A stretch of DNA of 64,000 nucleotides from Anaerosporomusa subterranea (GTDB lineage Bacteria > Bacillota > Negativicutes > Sporomusales > Acetonemataceae), in assembly GCF_001611555.1 (NCBI RefSeq), contig NZ_LSGP01000001.1, forward strand, positions 310,001-374,000. Reading direction: 5' to 3'. The position numbers and the translations under genes were made by a program. Shown here piece after piece: positions 35,473 through 45,631 of this stretch. Below the pieces are notes generated by a model. The model was not told the origin of the DNA. It searched no databases and saw nothing but the letters and a program-made list of their open reading frames with translations. Numbering within the stretch: position 1 is the first letter of the stretch; every line of letters starts with the position of its first letter.

Positions 35473-36866
35473 TCCATGCCTTGGGCTCCGATCAACAGTA
35501 ATAAATCACCTGGCCGGGTCGTCGCCTGGGCGGTAAGTATGGCCTCGCTCAGCGTATCTGTATAAAGATAGTTTACCTGAGACCGATCCAGCTCAGACAA
35601 GAAGGCGTTTTTCTCTTGATGGCTAACCTGATCGGCAAACGTTGTTTGATCATAACTGGCGGTAATGATCAGTGTAAACGGAAAATTGCGTTGCCAGCGC
35701 AGCAGGGTCAGTGCATTAGCGGAATTGATCGCCGGTCCGCGACAGCCTCGGATGGCATTTACAACAACCATTCGGTTATAACGGAATTGCCTGATTGTCT
35801 CGAAAACTGCGTCAATACTACCCGGGTTCAACGCCGTATCATCAATTACGATACACTCGTTATGCTCACATACTTTAAAACGCCGCTCAACTCCTCCAAA
35901 CGACGCCAGGGCACGAGCGATGGCAGCAGGACTGACTCCTTGCAACAAAGCTGCAATCGATGCAAGCATAGCATTTTCTACATTGTGAAAACCGGGCGCA
36001 GACAGGCGCAGAGTTCTCAATGCCTGTTCATAAGCCTCTAAACCGTTAATTGGCCGATTAACCCGTAGCCGAAAGATACTGCCGCGGCGACTGGTTCGCA
36101 GCACTTGAATGCTAATGTCTGCTGCCATATTCACACCAGCGGTAATGATAGGACCGCCATAACTTTGTGCGATTGCCCGGCACTCCGGGTCAGCGGCGTT
36201 GATGATGAGCGGAGCGCCGGCCAAGAAGGAGGGGAAAAGCCGTTTAGCTGCGAGATAACTGGCAAAGTCACCATGAAAATCAAGATGATCTGGGCAAACG
36301 TTGGTTAAGATCCCGCAGGCGAACTTTACATGATCGACCCGATTAAGTTCCATACCCTGGGCAGATACTTCCATCGCTGCGTGAGTCACGCTTCGTTCTC
36401 GCATCTGCCGCAGAAAATGCTGCAAACTGATCGAATCCGGGGTAGTTAACTTGCTGGGCAATGAATAGCCGCCAAGATTTACGCTCACAGTGCCAATCAT
36501 ACCTGCACATAATCCGGCTGTGCGATACATTTGCTCAAGCATGGATACGACGGTGGTTTTGCCATTGGTGCCTGTTACTCCAACCAGAGATAGCTCTTTA
36601 GAGGGATGCTTGTAAAATTCTGACGCCAGCCAGGCGCAGGCAGCGCGCGCATTGGCAACATAATAGACCGGAATTCCTATATCGCTAAGCTTTTCGTTGG
36701 TGTCGGTTACAATGGCTGATGCGCCGCAGCGTGCAGCCTGACTGGCATACTTGTTGCCGTCGTCAGATCGACCGCGAATGGCGACAAAGATATCGCCTGG
36801 GCTGACATCTTCTGAGTGGCAGGTAATCCCGGTCGCAGTCTGGAGGATCTCTGCTAATTGATCCAT
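35367..36866 (-). CDS. Divergent MurE-like Mur ligase
   Basis: 499-residue ATP-dependent amide ligase of the Mur family. Kept: UDP-MurNAc-type N-domain (TTPDS), P-loop GTNGKTT (99-105), the ALTNVCPDHLDFHG-like hinge, and the carbamylated-Lys region YLAAKRLF (Lys208). Changed: the MurE DNPR amino-acid motif is replaced by ASYDQTTFAD near 403-412, VDYAHTPD by IDDTALNPGS (341-350), and the GGDRDxxKR loop by AIRGCRGPAIN. It is therefore unlikely to be the housekeeping diaminopimelate-adding enzyme, and the acceptor and amino acid are unknown. The last 30 residues are an extra tail in the overlap with the cytochrome gene. Confidence 0.85.
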   Translation of the reverse strand: MDQLAEILQTATGITCHSEDVSPGDIFVAIRGRSDDGNKYASQAARCGASAIVTDTNEKLSDIGIPVYYVANARAACAWLASEFYKHPSKELSLVGVTGTNGKTTVVSMLEQMYRTAGLCAGMIGTVSVNLGGYSLPSKLTTPDSISLQHFLRQMRERSVTHAAMEVSAQGMELNRVDHVKFACGILTNVCPDHLDFHGDFASYLAAKRLFPSFLAGAPLIINAADPECRAIAQSYGGPIITAGVNMAADISIQVLRTSRRGSIFRLRVNRPINGLEAYEQALRTLRLSAPGFHNVENAMLASIAALLQGVSPAAIARALASFGGVERRFKVCEHNECIVIDDTALNPGSIDAVFETIRQFRYNRMVVVNAIRGCRGPAINSANALTLLRWQRNFPFTLIITASYDQTTFADQVSHQEKNAFLSELDRSQVNYLYTDTLSEAILTAQATTRPGDLLLLIGAQGMDHGFSLLTSPKLPLTVVPAAFAVNGRDGSDSLSFT

Positions 36867-36949
36867 TCTCTCACCTTCCTGCCGAAATAGCGATATATTT
36901 TATGACCTGTGAGCCTAATGGGTGACATTTTCTCGATAGGGAGACAAAT

Positions 36950-37756
36950 ATGAAACTAATACTAGTTTTGATCATTAGTCTCGCACTTAACGGCTGTTTC
37001 GCTAATCAGCCTGCACCAAAGCCGCTTAGCGTAAGTCCAACCGGCGTGACAGTAGAGGGAGTACCTGTCGGCGGACTAACTTCAGATCAACTCCAAGTCG
37101 CTTTAACTGAATTGGCACAACGGAAAAATACTTTTCCGCAGAATGCCGCTTTCGATTTAGAGGGGCGGGTTGTTCCTGAAAAAGTTGGTCAAATGCTAGA
37201 TATTCAAGCAACGGCAGATCTTGTTAACGCTGCTCTGCCACATAGTGAAACGCCAGCAATTTATCAGCAGATCAGTCCAGCGATTACTGGCGGTACACTT
37301 GCAGCCGCAAAACGTATCGGCGGTTATGAGACTCCGATTATTGACAATCATCCAGATAGGGTGAAAAACATTGCGCTAACCGCTAGTCTGCTGAATAACA
37401 CAATTATCGATCATGGTCAGGAGTTTTCCTTTAATGCATTAACCGGCGAACCCACTGTGGAGCGCGGCTTTCGCCGTGCCGGAGTTTTAAAAAACGGTCA
37501 AAAAGTGCAAGACATCGGCGGCGGTATGTGCCAAGTCTCTAGTACCATTTATAACGCTGCACTAGAGGCTGGGCTAAAAGTTACTGAGAGACACCCGCAC
37601 TCCCAGCCTGTGAGCTACGTGCCTGAGGGGAGGGACGCGACCACTTTTACCGATAAAGATTTACGCTTCATGAATTCTACGCGCCAGTCCCTCATTTTGC
37701 GAGTCTTCATTGCTGGAAAAACAGTGAAGGCCGATATTTGGTCATTACCGCAATGA
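36950..37756 (+). CDS. VanW family lipoprotein
   Basis: 268 residues. Lipoprotein signal with lipobox LNGC, then a region with VPVGGLTSDQLQVAL resembling YoaR-like peptidoglycan-binding segments. The VanW domain runs from about residue 130: NLTxSLLN-like ALTASLLNNTIIDHGQEFSFN, then QDIGGGMCQVSSTIYNAALEAGL. VanW proteins are common in spore-formers; the molecular role is unknown. Divergent from the MurE-like gene (83-base shared upstream region) and followed by the SpoIID protein. Confidence 0.9.
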   Translation: MKLILVLIISLALNGCFANQPAPKPLSVSPTGVTVEGVPVGGLTSDQLQVALTELAQRKNTFPQNAAFDLEGRVVPEKVGQMLDIQATADLVNAALPHSETPAIYQQISPAITGGTLAAAKRIGGYETPIIDNHPDRVKNIALTASLLNNTIIDHGQEFSFNALTGEPTVERGFRRAGVLKNGQKVQDIGGGMCQVSSTIYNAALEAGLKVTERHPHSQPVSYVPEGRDATTFTDKDLRFMNSTRQSLILRVFIAGKTVKADIWSLPQ

Positions 37757-37861
37757 ATCGTCACATTCCCTAACCCTCTGGGCTAAAACATTCTTAAGGA
37801 TTCTTAACTTGCCTGTATAAAGAAAAAGTCTTCAAACCAAACTACTGTCGGAGGTGGGATC

Positions 37862-38899
37862 GTGCGCAGCAAAAATCAAACAACTATTGTACTCGTCGTT
37901 GCAATCGCTCTATTACTCATCGCAGGAATTTACACACTATTGCGCCCTCCTGCCCCTAAACCTGTACCCGAGACTCCGCCCCAGCAACAGCAAAAGCCAC
38001 CAACTCCGCCGGACAAGCAGCCAGAGACGCCGCAACCGATTCAGGGAGTACCGCTTTTGGATATTTCTAAGTACAAGGTGGAACCAAACGTAACAGTTTG
38101 GCTGGCGGATAAAGGTCAGCGTGACAGTATGATGCTGGAAAAATATATTGAGGGCGTTATCGCGCAAGAGATGCAGCCAGACTGGCCGCTTGAAGCGCTT
38201 AAGGCACAGGCAATCGCCTCACGGACACTGACCTTGATCGCCATCGAAGCGGGGACCATCCGGCGTCTGCATCAAACCGATGTCTCGACCTCTAAGGAAG
38301 AACTTCAGGCCTATGCCCCGCAGAAAGTGAATGATACAGTGCGGGAAGCAGTCAGAGCAACCCGGGGGCAAGTTCTTCTCTATGCTGGAGGATTGGTTAA
38401 TTCGATCTACAGTTCCTGTAACGGACAGATTGCAGCTACCAGAGAGGAAAGCTTTCCAACAGAAATTCCCCATGAAACTCCGTATTTTCAACCTGTTCAG
38501 GACAACTGCTTTGAGTATGCTCCAGCAAATATTCAAACCTGGACAGCTAAAATCCCGGCTTCTCAGGTGGCGTCAGCTATTGGCTATCAAGGCAATCCCG
38601 GCGACATCAGCATATTGCAGAAGGGGCCTTCAGGACGCATCTTATTTATTGGTGCGGGCGACAAGAAAGTGTACGGTTCAGATTTCCGCCGCGCCGTTGG
38701 TTATGATCGGCTAAAGTCCACGCTGGTAACAGAAATGCGGTATGCCGACGGAGACTTTCACTTTAAGGGCCTAGGTTGGGGTAACGGCGTCGGTCTCTGT
38801 CAATGGGGCGCGTACACTTTTGCTCAGCAAGGTAAGAAAGCGGAAGAAATTATAAAACATTATTACCAGGGAGTTGAAATTAAAACACTCTGGCAGTAG
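37862..38899 (+). CDS. SpoIID/LytB-domain lytic transglycosylase-like protein
   Basis: 345 residues: one N-terminal membrane helix (6-28), a Pro/Gln/Lys-rich linker to about residue 62, then the SpoIID domain with LEKYIEGVIAQEMQPDWPLEALKAQAIASRT, in which the conserved Glu of SpoIID enzymes falls. The C-terminal GLGWGNGVGLCQWGAYTFA is the second family block. SpoIID proteins degrade denuded glycan strands during engulfment; this one could be SpoIID itself or a vegetative paralogue. GTG start after GGAGGTGG. No spoIIQ or spoIIID is adjacent, so identity with spoIID is not claimed. Confidence 0.88.
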   Translation: MRSKNQTTIVLVVAIALLLIAGIYTLLRPPAPKPVPETPPQQQQKPPTPPDKQPETPQPIQGVPLLDISKYKVEPNVTVWLADKGQRDSMMLEKYIEGVIAQEMQPDWPLEALKAQAIASRTLTLIAIEAGTIRRLHQTDVSTSKEELQAYAPQKVNDTVREAVRATRGQVLLYAGGLVNSIYSSCNGQIAATREESFPTEIPHETPYFQPVQDNCFEYAPANIQTWTAKIPASQVASAIGYQGNPGDISILQKGPSGRILFIGAGDKKVYGSDFRRAVGYDRLKSTLVTEMRYADGDFHFKGLGWGNGVGLCQWGAYTFAQQGKKAEEIIKHYYQGVEIKTLWQ

Positions 38900-38908
38900 C
38901 GAAAAAAC

Positions 38909-38947
38909 AAAAACATTTCGCCAGTCAGGCGAAATGTTTTTATTTTA
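38909..38947 (+). terminator. Terminator after the SpoIID-domain gene
   Basis: AAAACATTTCGCC / GGCGAAATGTTTT stem with a 5-base loop, followed by TATTTT. Confidence 0.92.
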
Positions 38948-39055
38948 GCAGGTGTTTCGACAACTTCGGCGAAATATACTCTGATTTCGACAGCAACTAA
39001 TGTTGGCAACCTGGCATGATTCGGCTATAATATATTGGTGTATCAGGAGAATGCG

Positions 39056-39487
39056 ATGGAAGATGTTATCGTTACAGTGATCGGAACCCAGCAAGGATTA
39101 GATGACGATCAAAATACGATCGAGCTTATTGCCAAAGGTCATTGCCAGCAAAAAGGCGAGATAACTTACATAACCTATAAGGAAGAGTTATCAGGGCTGG
39201 AAGGCACCACGACTTTGCTGAAGTTATATTCAGATCATGTATATTTAGTGAGGATGGGCCCATACGAGCAAAAACTGGAATTTGTTCCCGGGCGTAAAAC
39301 ATATAGCCTATATGTCACTCCCTATGGTAGCATGAAGCTAGGCGTTTTGACGCGTGACTTATCGCGTGATATTGTCAGTACCGAAAATCCGATTGATGGA
39401 CAAACCATTCTGATCAGCTACGAATTGGAAGTTGAAGGGAAATGGCAGAGCTCCAATACCCTGAAAATCTCCTTTTCTAAGACTTGA
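39056..39487 (+). CDS. DUF1934 (YwiB-like) beta-barrel protein
   Basis: 143-residue protein of the calycin-like DUF1934 family; YwiB of B. subtilis also precedes argS. Features: VTVIGTQQ at the N terminus and the MGPYEQKLEFVPGRKTYSLYVTPYGSMKLGVLT core. Function unknown. ATG chosen with AGGAGA upstream; a longer frame is unsupported. argS starts 21 bases later, so the two are probably co-transcribed. Confidence 0.88.
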   Translation: MEDVIVTVIGTQQGLDDDQNTIELIAKGHCQQKGEITYITYKEELSGLEGTTTLLKLYSDHVYLVRMGPYEQKLEFVPGRKTYSLYVTPYGSMKLGVLTRDLSRDIVSTENPIDGQTILISYELEVEGKWQSSNTLKISFSKT

Positions 39488-39508
39488 TCAAGTGAGAGGA
39501 AGAACACG

Positions 39509-41185
39509 ATGGATATGAAAACCTTGCTTTGCGAAGCTGTGCTCGCGGCTGCAGAGTCTGCTAAACGAGAAGGCGTGTTTTCGCTTGATACGATGCCGCC
39601 AGTGCAGTTCGAAGAACCGCCGCAGAAAGAGTTTGGCGATTATGCCACAAACTTTGCCATGCAGGCAGCAAAAGCTGCTAAGACCAATCCTCGGGCCCTA
39701 GCTCAAGCCATTTCTGACCGCATTCAGGCACCTTGGCTGGAGAAAGTGGAGATTGCCGGTCCAGGATTCATGAACTTTTACCTAAAACCAGATTGGTTGT
39801 ATGAAATGCTGGATCGTATCCTCAAAGCAGGCGACAAGTGGGGAAGTCTGACTGCCACTGTCCCCAAAAAAATTCAAGTAGAGTTTGTCAGCGCCAATCC
39901 TACCGGGCCGCTGCATGTTGGCCACGGGCGAGGCGCCGCGCTGGGGAGCGCATTGGTGAATCTTTTACGCGCTGCGGGACACTTGGTTGAGGCTGAATTT
40001 TACATCAATGATGCGGGCAATCAGATTGATAATTTGGCAGCATCAGTTAACGCCAGATATTTAGAACTATTGGGAAAACCCTTTCAGTTTCCTGAAGACG
40101 GCTATCATGGCCAGGACATTGTGCAAACAGCGCAGCGGATTATTGACCACAATGGTGACCGCTACCTAGCAGTAGAAGATTCTGAGCGATTGGCTTTATT
40201 CAAAGAACTTGCTTTAACAGAAAAGCTGGCTGCGCTTAGAGAAGATCTAGAAGCCTTTAAGGTAATGTTTGATGTCTGGTACTCTGAACGCAGCTTACAC
40301 CAGCGCAACGCTATCAACGATACCTGCGACATGCTGACAGAAAAGGGTTATATGTATCGGCATGATGGTGCATTGTGGCTGAAGTCGACTGCCTATGACG
40401 ATGATAAAGACCGGGTTGTTATCCGCGATAACGGCGTGCCTACCTACTTGGCCGCAGATATTGCCTATCATCGGGATAAGTTAGAACGCGGCTTTGATAC
40501 GATCATCAATATCTGGGGCGCTGATCATCATGGCTATATTCCGCGTGTAAAAGCAGCTATCGCCGCCATGGGCTATGACCCGCAGCGATTAGAAGTGCTG
40601 ATTTTGCAAATGGTTAGCCTCTTCCAGAACGGCGAACTGGTGAAGATGTCCAAACGTACTGGTCAGGGTGTAACTTTGACTGAACTGATGGAAGAAGTCG
40701 GCGTTGATGCTGCTCGTTTCTTCTTCATTATGCGCTCAGCCGACAGCCAACTGGACTTTGATCTTGATTTGGCGAAGTCGCGAACCAATGAGAACCCGGT
40801 ATACTATATTCAATACGCTCATGCGCGTATTGCCAGCATTTTTCGCCAAGCAGAAGAAGCAGGTATCGATACCGGTGCAGCACTTCAGGCTGTCAGCACT
40901 GCTTCTCTGTCAGTTTTAAATCAGCCAGCAGAGATTGATCTAATTAAAAAAATGGGGAGTTATCCCGGGGAAATAGCCGACGCAGCCAGAGAACGCGCAC
41001 CCCACCGGATCGCGCGATTTGCTCATGAATTAGCCGGATTATTTCATACCTTCTATAATCAATGCCGGATCATCGGTGTTGAACCTGAAATTCAAACTGC
41101 TCGTCTGGCACTGGTTGCAGCGGTGCAGTCCACTGTTCGCCATGCGTTGGCTATACTCGGCGTTACGGCGCCTGACAAGATGTAA
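39509..41185 (+). CDS. argS: Arginyl-tRNA synthetase
   Basis: Charges tRNA(Arg). 558 residues: N-terminal Add-1 domain, HIGH motif as PTGPLHVGHGRGAALG, KMSK as VKMSKRTGQGV, and the DALR anticodon-binding C terminus (ENPVYYIQYAHARIASIFRQ). Normal length for the family. Second gene of the ywiB-argS-rpoE-pyrG run. Confidence 0.97.
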   Translation: MDMKTLLCEAVLAAAESAKREGVFSLDTMPPVQFEEPPQKEFGDYATNFAMQAAKAAKTNPRALAQAISDRIQAPWLEKVEIAGPGFMNFYLKPDWLYEMLDRILKAGDKWGSLTATVPKKIQVEFVSANPTGPLHVGHGRGAALGSALVNLLRAAGHLVEAEFYINDAGNQIDNLAASVNARYLELLGKPFQFPEDGYHGQDIVQTAQRIIDHNGDRYLAVEDSERLALFKELALTEKLAALREDLEAFKVMFDVWYSERSLHQRNAINDTCDMLTEKGYMYRHDGALWLKSTAYDDDKDRVVIRDNGVPTYLAADIAYHRDKLERGFDTIINIWGADHHGYIPRVKAAIAAMGYDPQRLEVLILQMVSLFQNGELVKMSKRTGQGVTLTELMEEVGVDAARFFFIMRSADSQLDFDLDLAKSRTNENPVYYIQYAHARIASIFRQAEEAGIDTGAALQAVSTASLSVLNQPAEIDLIKKMGSYPGEIADAARERAPHRIARFAHELAGLFHTFYNQCRIIGVEPEIQTARLALVAAVQSTVRHALAILGVTAPDKM

Positions 41186-41223
41186 CAATGGTTTCGTAGT
41201 TTAATATTTCGCGGAGGTATTAT

Positions 41224-41592
41224 ATGTCTAAGGAACTCAGATCAGAGGCTGATATTGCCTATCGGATTTTGCGACAGGCTGGCAGCCCGATTCATTTTCG
41301 TGATTTGATCAATCAGGTGCTCGCCGAGAAGGGAGGCCCCATTTATTCGCGGGGGCATGCCATGGCGGAAGTTCATACCCAAGTTAATATCGATAGCCGA
41401 TTTTTTCATGTAGGTAAAGGCGCGTGGGGATTGGTCGAATGGACGCCGCAGCGGGTTTCCGGGCGTGCGACTGAAGAAACGGCAGATAAGTCCTTTCAGT
41501 CTAATTTGCGTAGGGAGAAGCTGTTAGAGGAAATTCAGCAAGATTATGTCAAGCTGCCGACCGAGCCGGAAGACATTGATGATAATTCCTGA
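41224..41592 (+). CDS. rpoE: RNA polymerase delta subunit (HARE-HTH)
   Basis: 122 residues. HARE-HTH fold: EADIAYRILRQAGSPIHFRDLINQVL...VNIDSRFFHVGKGAWGL. The location between argS and pyrG is the conserved Firmicute place of rpoE. The C-terminal part is only weakly acidic and short (EEIQQDYVKLPTEPEDIDDNS), not the long Asp/Glu tail of Bacillus delta, so nucleic-acid displacement by the tail may be reduced. GCGGAGG precedes the ATG. Confidence 0.9.
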   Translation: MSKELRSEADIAYRILRQAGSPIHFRDLINQVLAEKGGPIYSRGHAMAEVHTQVNIDSRFFHVGKGAWGLVEWTPQRVSGRATEETADKSFQSNLRREKLLEEIQQDYVKLPTEPEDIDDNS

Positions 41593-41639
41593 CACGACAG
41601 ACATCAAGCGAAGAGAAAGCCGGCATGAGCTGGTTATAG

Positions 41640-43259
<1,620 letters not shown>

Positions 43260-43280
43260 TTTAAAGACGGCTCAGCCGTT

Positions 43281-43326
43281 ATTAGCACTTCGGACTGTTG
43301 GTTTGCCAACAGTCCGAAGTGCTAAT
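43281..43326 (+). other. Long perfect hairpin downstream of pyrG, no T-tract
   Basis: A 21-bp perfect stem (43281-43301 with 43306-43326) around the loop TTTG. It is preceded by a smaller palindrome ACGGCT-C-AGCCGT (43267-43279). No T-run follows the large stem; sppA begins 25 bases later. Confidence 0.85.
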
Positions 43327-43351
43327 AGGCGTAAAATGAGGAGGGGATAGG

Positions 43352-44269
43352 ATGTATAAAAAAGCTGTCATTGTCGTTATCCTCGTTCTGATCGTTGTCT
43401 CCTTAGTCGGACTAGTCCTCGTATCCAGTGAGCGAAGATCAGCGTCTGGCGAGGGTAAAATCGCATTAATATATGTCGACGGAGTAATCATGGGCGGCCG
43501 TGGGCAGACTTCCGTTTTTGGTGAAACCGGTGGAACTGACGCACTAATGAAGGAATTGCGTGAAGCGAGGGATGATGAATCGATTCGTGCAGTCGTGCTC
43601 AGGATTAATAGCCCTGGCGGCAGCGCCCCCGCTTCACAAGAAGTCGGCGAGGAAATTAAGCGACTGCGGCAGTCAGGGAAACCTGTGGTGACCTCGATGG
43701 GAGACGTCGCTGCTTCCGGTGGTTATTGGCTGGCCGCCGTTACTGACAAGATTTATGCTAATCCTGCTACCTTGACTGGTAGTATTGGCGTATACATACC
43801 CTATACGAATTGGGAAGAACTGTTTAAGAAAATAGGGGTTCACTCTGAAAAAATAAAGAGTGGGCCATACAAAGACATTTTATCCCCAGATCGTAGCCTT
43901 ACCGCAGAAGAACGGGCGATTATTCAAACGATGGTAGATGATCTATACGAACAATTTATCACCGTTGTCGCTGAAGGACGCCACCTAGATAAAGAAACGG
44001 TGAGAAAGTTGGCTGATGGACGAATATATACCGGCAATCAGGCAAAGGCAGCAGGCCTTGTCGACGAATTAGGCAATCTCTACGATGCGCTTGACGCTGC
44101 CAGACAATTAGCCGGTATTCATGGCAAGGCGTCTATCAAAGAATTCGGACGCGGCAATCCTTGGAGTACGCTGTTTAGCAGTCAATTGAATTGGCAGCAG
44201 AACCTGTTAAGACAGGTGGAAGGAACGTTTACTCCACTGGCGATTTCACCGCTACGGCAGGTGGAATAA
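43352..44269 (+). CDS. sppA: Signal peptide peptidase SppA
   Basis: Membrane-anchored Ser/Lys protease that degrades cleaved signal peptides. One N-terminal helix (4-26), then a ClpP-like domain: LRINSPGGSAPASQEV, GDVAASGGYWLA (nucleophile Ser in ASGG) and SGPYKDILSPDR (catalytic Lys). 305 residues, single-domain as in B. subtilis. Its stop overlaps the next start (TAATG). Confidence 0.93.
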   Translation: MYKKAVIVVILVLIVVSLVGLVLVSSERRSASGEGKIALIYVDGVIMGGRGQTSVFGETGGTDALMKELREARDDESIRAVVLRINSPGGSAPASQEVGEEIKRLRQSGKPVVTSMGDVAASGGYWLAAVTDKIYANPATLTGSIGVYIPYTNWEELFKKIGVHSEKIKSGPYKDILSPDRSLTAEERAIIQTMVDDLYEQFITVVAEGRHLDKETVRKLADGRIYTGNQAKAAGLVDELGNLYDALDAARQLAGIHGKASIKEFGRGNPWSTLFSSQLNWQQNLLRQVEGTFTPLAISPLRQVE

Positions 44270-44856
44270 TGGCTGTTGTCAGAGAGGCCAGTTCCATTTG
44301 GGAAACTTGGTATGATGTACTGTTTAATCCTGCTGATGCAATGAAGACAGTGGCCGCAGAGCAACGAAAAACTAGGGCATTACTCAGCTTGATAATTGGG
44401 ATCATGCCGTTATGGGCGGCGTACTTCGCCATTAACGGACAAATCACCGAGCTGTCTGGTGCGATCATGGGACTCCATATTCTGGGTGAGGCTATCATCT
44501 GGGTTTGTGGCACAGCGCTGCTGCACATGGCATCTGCTCTTCTCGGTGGACGTGGCGAGGCGACTGGACTTTTATGCACTTTAGGTTATGTTGTTTTGCC
44601 ACAGCTTTTTCTCATCCCGATCATCGCGATTGCCCAGTGTCTGCCTGCAGGATTTAGTGTCTTTACGATTGCCGCCGGGCTAGCGGTTTTAGCACTTTGG
44701 TCTTTTAGTCTTAAAGTGTTGGCCATACGGAGTTGCTACGGCTTTACAGCAGCTAAGTCGCTGTTAGTGCTATTGTCGCCATTACTCGTCTTGCTGACAG
44801 GAGTAGCCATGACAACCCTGTTGCTTGGCATTTCTGCTTTGACGATGGTTTTTTAA
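44269..44856 (+). CDS. Yip1-domain membrane protein
   Basis: 195 residues with about five helices; a short N-terminal cytosolic WETWYDVLFNPADAMK precedes them, typical of bacterial Yip1-domain proteins, whose role is unknown. The ATG overlaps the sppA stop, and GCAGGTGGA lies 5 bases upstream, so it is co-translated with sppA. The 288 bases after it hold no convincing gene, only the spo0F promoter region. Confidence 0.82.
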   Translation: MAVVREASSIWETWYDVLFNPADAMKTVAAEQRKTRALLSLIIGIMPLWAAYFAINGQITELSGAIMGLHILGEAIIWVCGTALLHMASALLGGRGEATGLLCTLGYVVLPQLFLIPIIAIAQCLPAGFSVFTIAAGLAVLALWSFSLKVLAIRSCYGFTAAKSLLVLLSPLLVLLTGVAMTTLLLGISALTMVF

Positions 44857-45030
44857 ACTACCACTAAGTATATTCTTAATAAGCGCAGAGACACTAGGGA
44901 AAGATATTTTTATGATGCCAAAAAATGCAGACAGAGATTTAGCAAAAACTGCAAGGATGGCAAAAATTCTGAATTGCGGCAAACAAACCTACAAAAAAAC
45001 TGATAAAACCCATTTTTTACCATTATGCTA

Positions 45031-45059
45031 GCAGGAAATTCGCTATGGAGTCCGAATAG
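45031..45059 (+). promoter_or_regulatory. SigH-type promoter of spo0F
   Basis: GCAGGAAAT matches the SigH -35 consensus RNAGGAWWW at all positions. After 11 bases, TCCGAATAG keeps the GAAT core of the -10 consensus RNNGAATWW. B. subtilis spo0F also has a SigH promoter. The start codon is 85 bases downstream. Confidence 0.65.
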
Positions 45060-45144
45060 GTTAGAATAGTTGCACTACTTCCCGTCCGGATGTATAACGA
45101 AGTAGGCTTTAGTAAAAAGCAATACCGATATGGAGTGATCGAAA

Positions 45145-45543
45145 TTGTCGCTTTTACAGGCAACCATACTAATCGTTGACGACCAACCCGGGATTAGAAG
45201 GCTGTTGACAGAAGTGTTATCTGAAAACGGGTACACTGTTGAAACAGCTGCAAATGGTTATGAGGGACTGCAAAAAGCCAAAGAGTTGAAACCTGAATTG
45301 GTACTGATGGATATGAAAATGCCTGGAATGGATGGTATTGAAACGCTACGTGAACTGAGACGGTTGGGTCAGTGTCCCAAGGTTGTTATGATGACAGCTT
45401 ATGGGGAACTTGACATGATTAATGAGGCGAAAGAACTGGGGGCGATTGCCTATATCACCAAACCGTTTGATATTGTTTCGCTATGTCAGTTAATACAAGA
45501 CAATGTCAGAGATGATTCGCTATTGCATTTGCGGATTGGCTAA
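45145..45543 (+). CDS. spo0F: Sporulation phosphorelay response regulator Spo0F
   Basis: Single-domain receiver, 132 residues, that passes phosphate from sensor kinases to Spo0B. TILIVDDQPGIRRLLTEVL (acidic pair), VLMDMKMPGMDGIE (phospho-Asp), MTAYGELDMI and TKPFDI agree closely with Spo0F. TTG start after GGAGTGAT. It precedes the transaldolase and glpX genes, as in the B. subtilis spo0F region. No spo0B is in view, and Negativicutes may use a shorter relay. Confidence 0.88.
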   Translation: MSLLQATILIVDDQPGIRRLLTEVLSENGYTVETAANGYEGLQKAKELKPELVLMDMKMPGMDGIETLRELRRLGQCPKVVMMTAYGELDMINEAKELGAIAYITKPFDIVSLCQLIQDNVRDDSLLHLRIG

Positions 45544-45631
45544 TTAGCGAATCGATCGGGTTCTCTACTGCCCATCGGCAGGAATTTCATTGCCGCTGGC
45601 GAATGTGTCTTATGGGAAGGAGGGCAGGCTT

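Noticed and set aside
35367-36866. Calling this gene murE outright
   Set aside because: The amino-acid selection motif and two acceptor-site loops differ from MurE, so a housekeeping symbol would mislead.
37862-38899. Calling this gene spoIID
   Set aside because: Domain matches, but the usual spoIIQ/spoIIID neighbours are missing and paralogues are common.
43302-43326. Hairpin after pyrG as a standard Rho-independent terminator
   Set aside because: There is no T-run after the stem; recorded as a hairpin of open function.
44912-45031. Small reading frame of 39 codons (MMPKNADRDLAK...) in the gap before spo0F
   Set aside because: The only ribosome-site candidate is about 11 bases away and weak, the composition is Lys/Asn-rich as expected for random AT-rich sequence, and its end abuts the SigH-like promoter.
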